From positions 2,232,001-2,296,000 of the forward strand of contig NZ_JARBWD010000001.1 of the NCBI RefSeq assembly GCF_030140925.1: 64,000 nucleotides of DNA. Reading direction: 5' to 3'. A model generated the notes under the pieces. That model searched no databases. It had not been told where the DNA came from and saw nothing but the letters and a program-made list of their open reading frames with translations. A program made the translations under genes and the position numbers. Below, one piece after another: positions 61,637 through 64,000 of the stretch. How positions within the stretch are numbered: position 1 is the first letter of the stretch; each line of letters begins with the position of its first letter. Source of the stretch: Parerythrobacter aestuarii (GTDB taxonomy: Bacteria; Pseudomonadota; Alphaproteobacteria; Sphingomonadales; Sphingomonadaceae).

Positions 61637-62014
61637 TTACGCCTCTTCCACTTCGCGCACGACAATCCGAAGCTTGCTGAACGGCTTCAGGATGCGGGTG
61701 CTCTTGCCGCGGCCACGGGTGTGGAACCGCTTCATGGTGATCGACTTGCCCACGGAAGCCTCGGCAACGACAAGAGCGTCGACGTCGAGGTCGTGGTTGT
61801 TTTCGGCATTGGCGATGGCCGAGGCGAGCACCTTGCTCGCATCCTTGGCCATGGCCTTCTTCGAGAAAGCGAGAATGTTCAGCGCTTCCTCTGCCTTCTT
61901 GCCGCGGATCAGTTCGGCAACGAGGTTCAGCTTCTGCGCCGAACCACGGATGGTGGTGCCGACAGCCAGTGCCTCGTTGTCCGCCACGCGGCGGGGGGAT
62001 TTAGCCTTGCCCAT
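61637..62014 (-). CDS. rplV: 50S ribosomal protein L22
   Basis: 125 residues, with [40 protein letters not shown] and [20 protein letters not shown], the exit-tunnel hairpin region. Overlaps rpsS by one base. Holds an AAGCTT site at 61670-61675. Confidence 0.98.
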   Translation of the reverse strand: MGKAKSPRRVADNEALAVGTTIRGSAQKLNLVAELIRGKKAEEALNILAFSKKAMAKDASKVLASAIANAENNHDLDVDALVVAEASVGKSITMKRFHTRGRGKSTRILKPFSKLRIVVREVEEA

Positions 62015-62289
62015 TAGCGCTTGCCCTTCTTGTCGGCAGCGTGGCCCGGGAAGGTACGCGTGGGCGCGAATTCACCGAGCTTGTGACCGACCATTTCTTC
62101 CGAAACGGAGACGGGGATGAACTTGTGGCCGTTGTAGACGTTGAACGTCAGACCAACGAACTGCGGGAGGATAGTCGAGCGGCGCGACCAGGTCTTGATC
62201 GGCTTGTTGCTGCTCGCTTCCTGTGCGTCCTCCGCCTTCTTCAGAAGGCTGAGTTCGACGAAAGGACCTTTCCAGACGGAACGTGCCAT
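62014..62289 (-). CDS. rpsS: 30S ribosomal protein S19
   Basis: 91 residues: [40 protein letters not shown] and [20 protein letters not shown]. Located in the decoding head of the 30S subunit. Confidence 0.98.
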   Translation of the reverse strand: MARSVWKGPFVELSLLKKAEDAQEASSNKPIKTWSRRSTILPQFVGLTFNVYNGHKFIPVSVSEEMVGHKLGEFAPTRTFPGHAADKKGKR

Positions 62290-62295
62290 CGTGTC

Positions 62296-63132
62296 TTACC
62301 TCTTCTTCTTGGCGTGGCGCGAACGGATGATCATCTTGTCCGTCTGCTTGTTGTTGCGGGTGCGGGCACCCTTGGTCGGCTTGCCCCACGGGGTAACCGG
62401 ATGGCGACCACCGCTGGTGCGGCCTTCACCACCACCGTGCGGGTGGTCGACCGGGTTCTTCGCAACACCACGCGTGAGGGGCTTCTTGCCCTTCCAGCGG
62501 GTGCGACCGGCCTTGCCGAAATTCTGGTTCTGGTTGTCGGGGTTCGAAACCGCACCAACCGTACCCATGCAATCGGCCCGCAGGTAACGCTGCTCGCCCG
62601 AGTTCAGGCGGACGATAACCATGCCGCGGTCACGACCGACGAGCTGGACATAAGCGCCTGCCGAACGGGCGATCTGGCCGCCCTTGCCCGGCTTCATCTC
62701 CACATTGTGGCAAATGGTGCCGACCGGCATCTGGCCCAACAGCATCGCGTTGCCCGGCTTGGTGTCGCACTTCTCAGCAGCGATCACCTTGTCACCGATA
62801 GCGAGGCGCTGCGGAGCGATGATGTAAGCCAGCTCACCGTCGTCATACTTGATGAGCGCGATGAAAGCGGTGCGGTTGGGATCGTACTCGATCCGCTCCA
62901 CGGTGCCTTCGACGTCCCACTTGCGACGCTTGAAGTCGATGAAGCGATACTTCTGCTTGTGACCGCCGCCAATGCCGCGCGAGGTCACGTGGCCCTTGTT
63001 GTTGCGGCCACCCGTCTTGCGCTTGCCTTCGGTGAGCGACTTGACCGGCTTGCCTTTGTACAGGCCGGACTTGTCGACCAGGATCAGGCCGCGACGTGCG
63101 GGGCTGGTCGGGTTGTAGTTCTTGAGTGCCAT
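62296..63132 (-). CDS. rplB: 50S ribosomal protein L2
   Basis: 278 residues. [20 protein letters not shown] start, [20 protein letters not shown] in the middle, and the C-terminal [20 protein letters not shown] with the conserved histidine important for peptidyl transfer. The central position between rplW and rpsS is standard. Confidence 0.98.
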   Translation of the reverse strand: MALKNYNPTSPARRGLILVDKSGLYKGKPVKSLTEGKRKTGGRNNKGHVTSRGIGGGHKQKYRFIDFKRRKWDVEGTVERIEYDPNRTAFIALIKYDDGELAYIIAPQRLAIGDKVIAAEKCDTKPGNAMLLGQMPVGTICHNVEMKPGKGGQIARSAGAYVQLVGRDRGMVIVRLNSGEQRYLRADCMGTVGAVSNPDNQNQNFGKAGRTRWKGKKPLTRGVAKNPVDHPHGGGEGRTSGGRHPVTPWGKPTKGARTRNNKQTDKMIIRSRHAKKKR

Positions 63133-63146
63133 GTTCCTCTAGCCCC

Positions 63147-63455
63147 TCAGATACCGCTGGTGACGTCGATCGAGTCGCCGTCCTTCAGGGTGACAACGGC
63201 CTTCTTCACGTCGGTCCGCTTGTAGGGCTTGCCGCGCCAGCGCTTGGTCTTGCCCTTCACGTTGATCGTGTTGACGCCGGTCACGCTCACGCCAAAGATC
63301 GCCTCGACGGCTTCCTTGATCTGCGGCTTGGTTGCGTCATTGGCCACCTTGAACACGACGGCGTTGTGCTCGGAAGCCAGCGTCGCTTTCTCAGTGATGT
63401 GCGGTGCGAGCACGACATCGTAGTGGCGTGCGTCCACTTCTTTCGCCTTAGCCAT
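63147..63455 (-). CDS. rplW: 50S ribosomal protein L23
   Basis: 102 residues. [40 protein letters not shown] and [20 protein letters not shown] match L23, the docking site for trigger factor and SRP at the tunnel exit. The ATG lies inside the last codons of rplD (8-bp overlap). Confidence 0.98.
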   Translation of the reverse strand: MAKAKEVDARHYDVVLAPHITEKATLASEHNAVVFKVANDATKPQIKEAVEAIFGVSVTGVNTINVKGKTKRWRGKPYKRTDVKKAVVTLKDGDSIDVTSGI

Positions 63456-64000
63456 TGAAACGGCCCTCCAGCTTCTCGACCGCGTCCTTGGTGAGGACCA
63501 GCGTGTCGTGCTTCAGGATGTCGTAGACATTCGCGCCCATTGCCGGCAGCACGTTGACACCCTTGAGGTTGCCAGCGGCCTTCTTGAAGCCTTCGTTGAC
63601 GGTTTCGCCGTCGATCACGAGGACCTTGCCGTTCCAGCCGTTCTTGCCGAAAGCAGCGGCCAGAGCCTTGGTCTTGGCGTCCTTGAGCTCAAGGCTGTCG
63701 ACGACAACGAGGCCGTCCTTCGCCTTGCTCGAGAGGGCCATCTTCAGACCGAGAGCACGGATCTTCTTGTTCAGCGACTGGTTGAAGTCGCGCTTGCGGG
63801 CACCGTGAGCCTTACCGCCACCGATGAAGATCGGAGCGCCGCGATCGCCGTGGCGAGCGCCGCCCGAACCCTTTTGACGGCCGAACTTCTTGCCGGTGCG
63901 GGCCACGTCCGAACGCTCGCGCGTCGGGCGGGCAGTGCCGCGGCGGTTTTCCAGCTGCCAGGTGACAACACGGTGGAGGATGTCGGCCCGCGGCTCAACA
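63448..64000 (-). CDS. rplD: 50S ribosomal protein L4 (5' end beyond window)
   Basis: The frame is open from the right edge to TAA at 63448; an internal GTG at 63906 is not the start. Visible are the upstream [43 protein letters not shown]-type [20 protein letters not shown] and the C-terminal [19 protein letters not shown]. About 184 of some 205 residues are present. L4 lines the exit tunnel and represses the S10 operon in E. coli. Confidence 0.97.
   Translation of the reverse strand, partial: VEPRADILHRVVTWQLENRRGTARPTRERSDVARTGKKFGRQKGSGGARHGDRGAPIFIGGGKAHGARKRDFNQSLNKKIRALGLKMALSSKAKDGLVVVDSLELKDAKTKALAAAFGKNGWNGKVLVIDGETVNEGFKKAAGNLKGVNVLPAMGANVYDILKHDTLVLTKDAVEKLEGRFNG

Overview
The window reads as chromosomal DNA of a high-GC alphaproteobacterium of the order Sphingomonadales, most likely Erythrobacteraceae. 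The support is: the S10-spc-alpha ribosomal gene order, an mdh/sucD/sucA/sucB/lpdA cluster, small conserved sphingomonad-type proteins, and short palindromic repeats of the kind scattered through those genomes. No rRNA, tRNA or CRISPR array was seen.

Layout. 1-3.4 kb: small secreted proteins, an incomplete outer-membrane-like protein at the left edge, a 2-oxoglutarate/Fe(II) oxygenase and a CHRD protein. 3.7-8.7 kb: a defence-type island with a HindIII-family restriction enzyme and its convergent, overlapping methyltransferase, a helix-turn-helix protein, and an AT-rich NACHT NTPase. 8.8-11.9 kb: uvrA, with a duplicated 3' end and an in-frame palindromic insertion. 12.1-15.7 kb: a four-gene module of caspase-like protease, secreted protein, TGPEI-repeat small protein and four-helix membrane protein. 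15.9-19.2 kb: an M3 oligopeptidase and a muramidase. 19.3-24.1 kb: a cobalamin uptake operon (btuB-F-C-D) behind a cobalamin riboswitch. 24.3-28.0 kb: a SleB-type wall hydrolase, a small protein and a GGDEF-EAL protein. 28.3-37.1 kb: TCA-cycle genes, interrupted by a GIY-YIG gene framed by inverted hairpins. 37.2-45.7 kb: mixed metabolic, membrane and secreted proteins, ending in a MarR/GbsR-type regulator with an apparently leaderless start. 45.8-64.0 kb: the ribosomal operon on the minus strand, from rplD (cut by the right edge) to rplQ.

The ribosomal operon carries unusual guests. Two AT-richer genes (a divergent nitrilase-fold protein and an unknown protein) sit between rpoA and rplQ. An endonuclease/exonuclease/phosphatase gene lies on the opposite strand between rpmD and rplO. 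A START-like secreted protein sits between adk and rpsM.

The strongest lead for something undescribed is a palindromic element family. Compact 68-bp copies (two 20-nt hairpins around a 28-nt core) lie inside uvrA and inside a helix-turn-helix gene, and a degenerate copy ends btuF. At 30765-31130 the same two hairpins instead frame a GIY-YIG nuclease gene. This suggests a nuclease-carrying parent element and short derivatives, by analogy with REP elements and their associated transposases. The caspase module and the rpoA-rplQ insert are the next best candidates.
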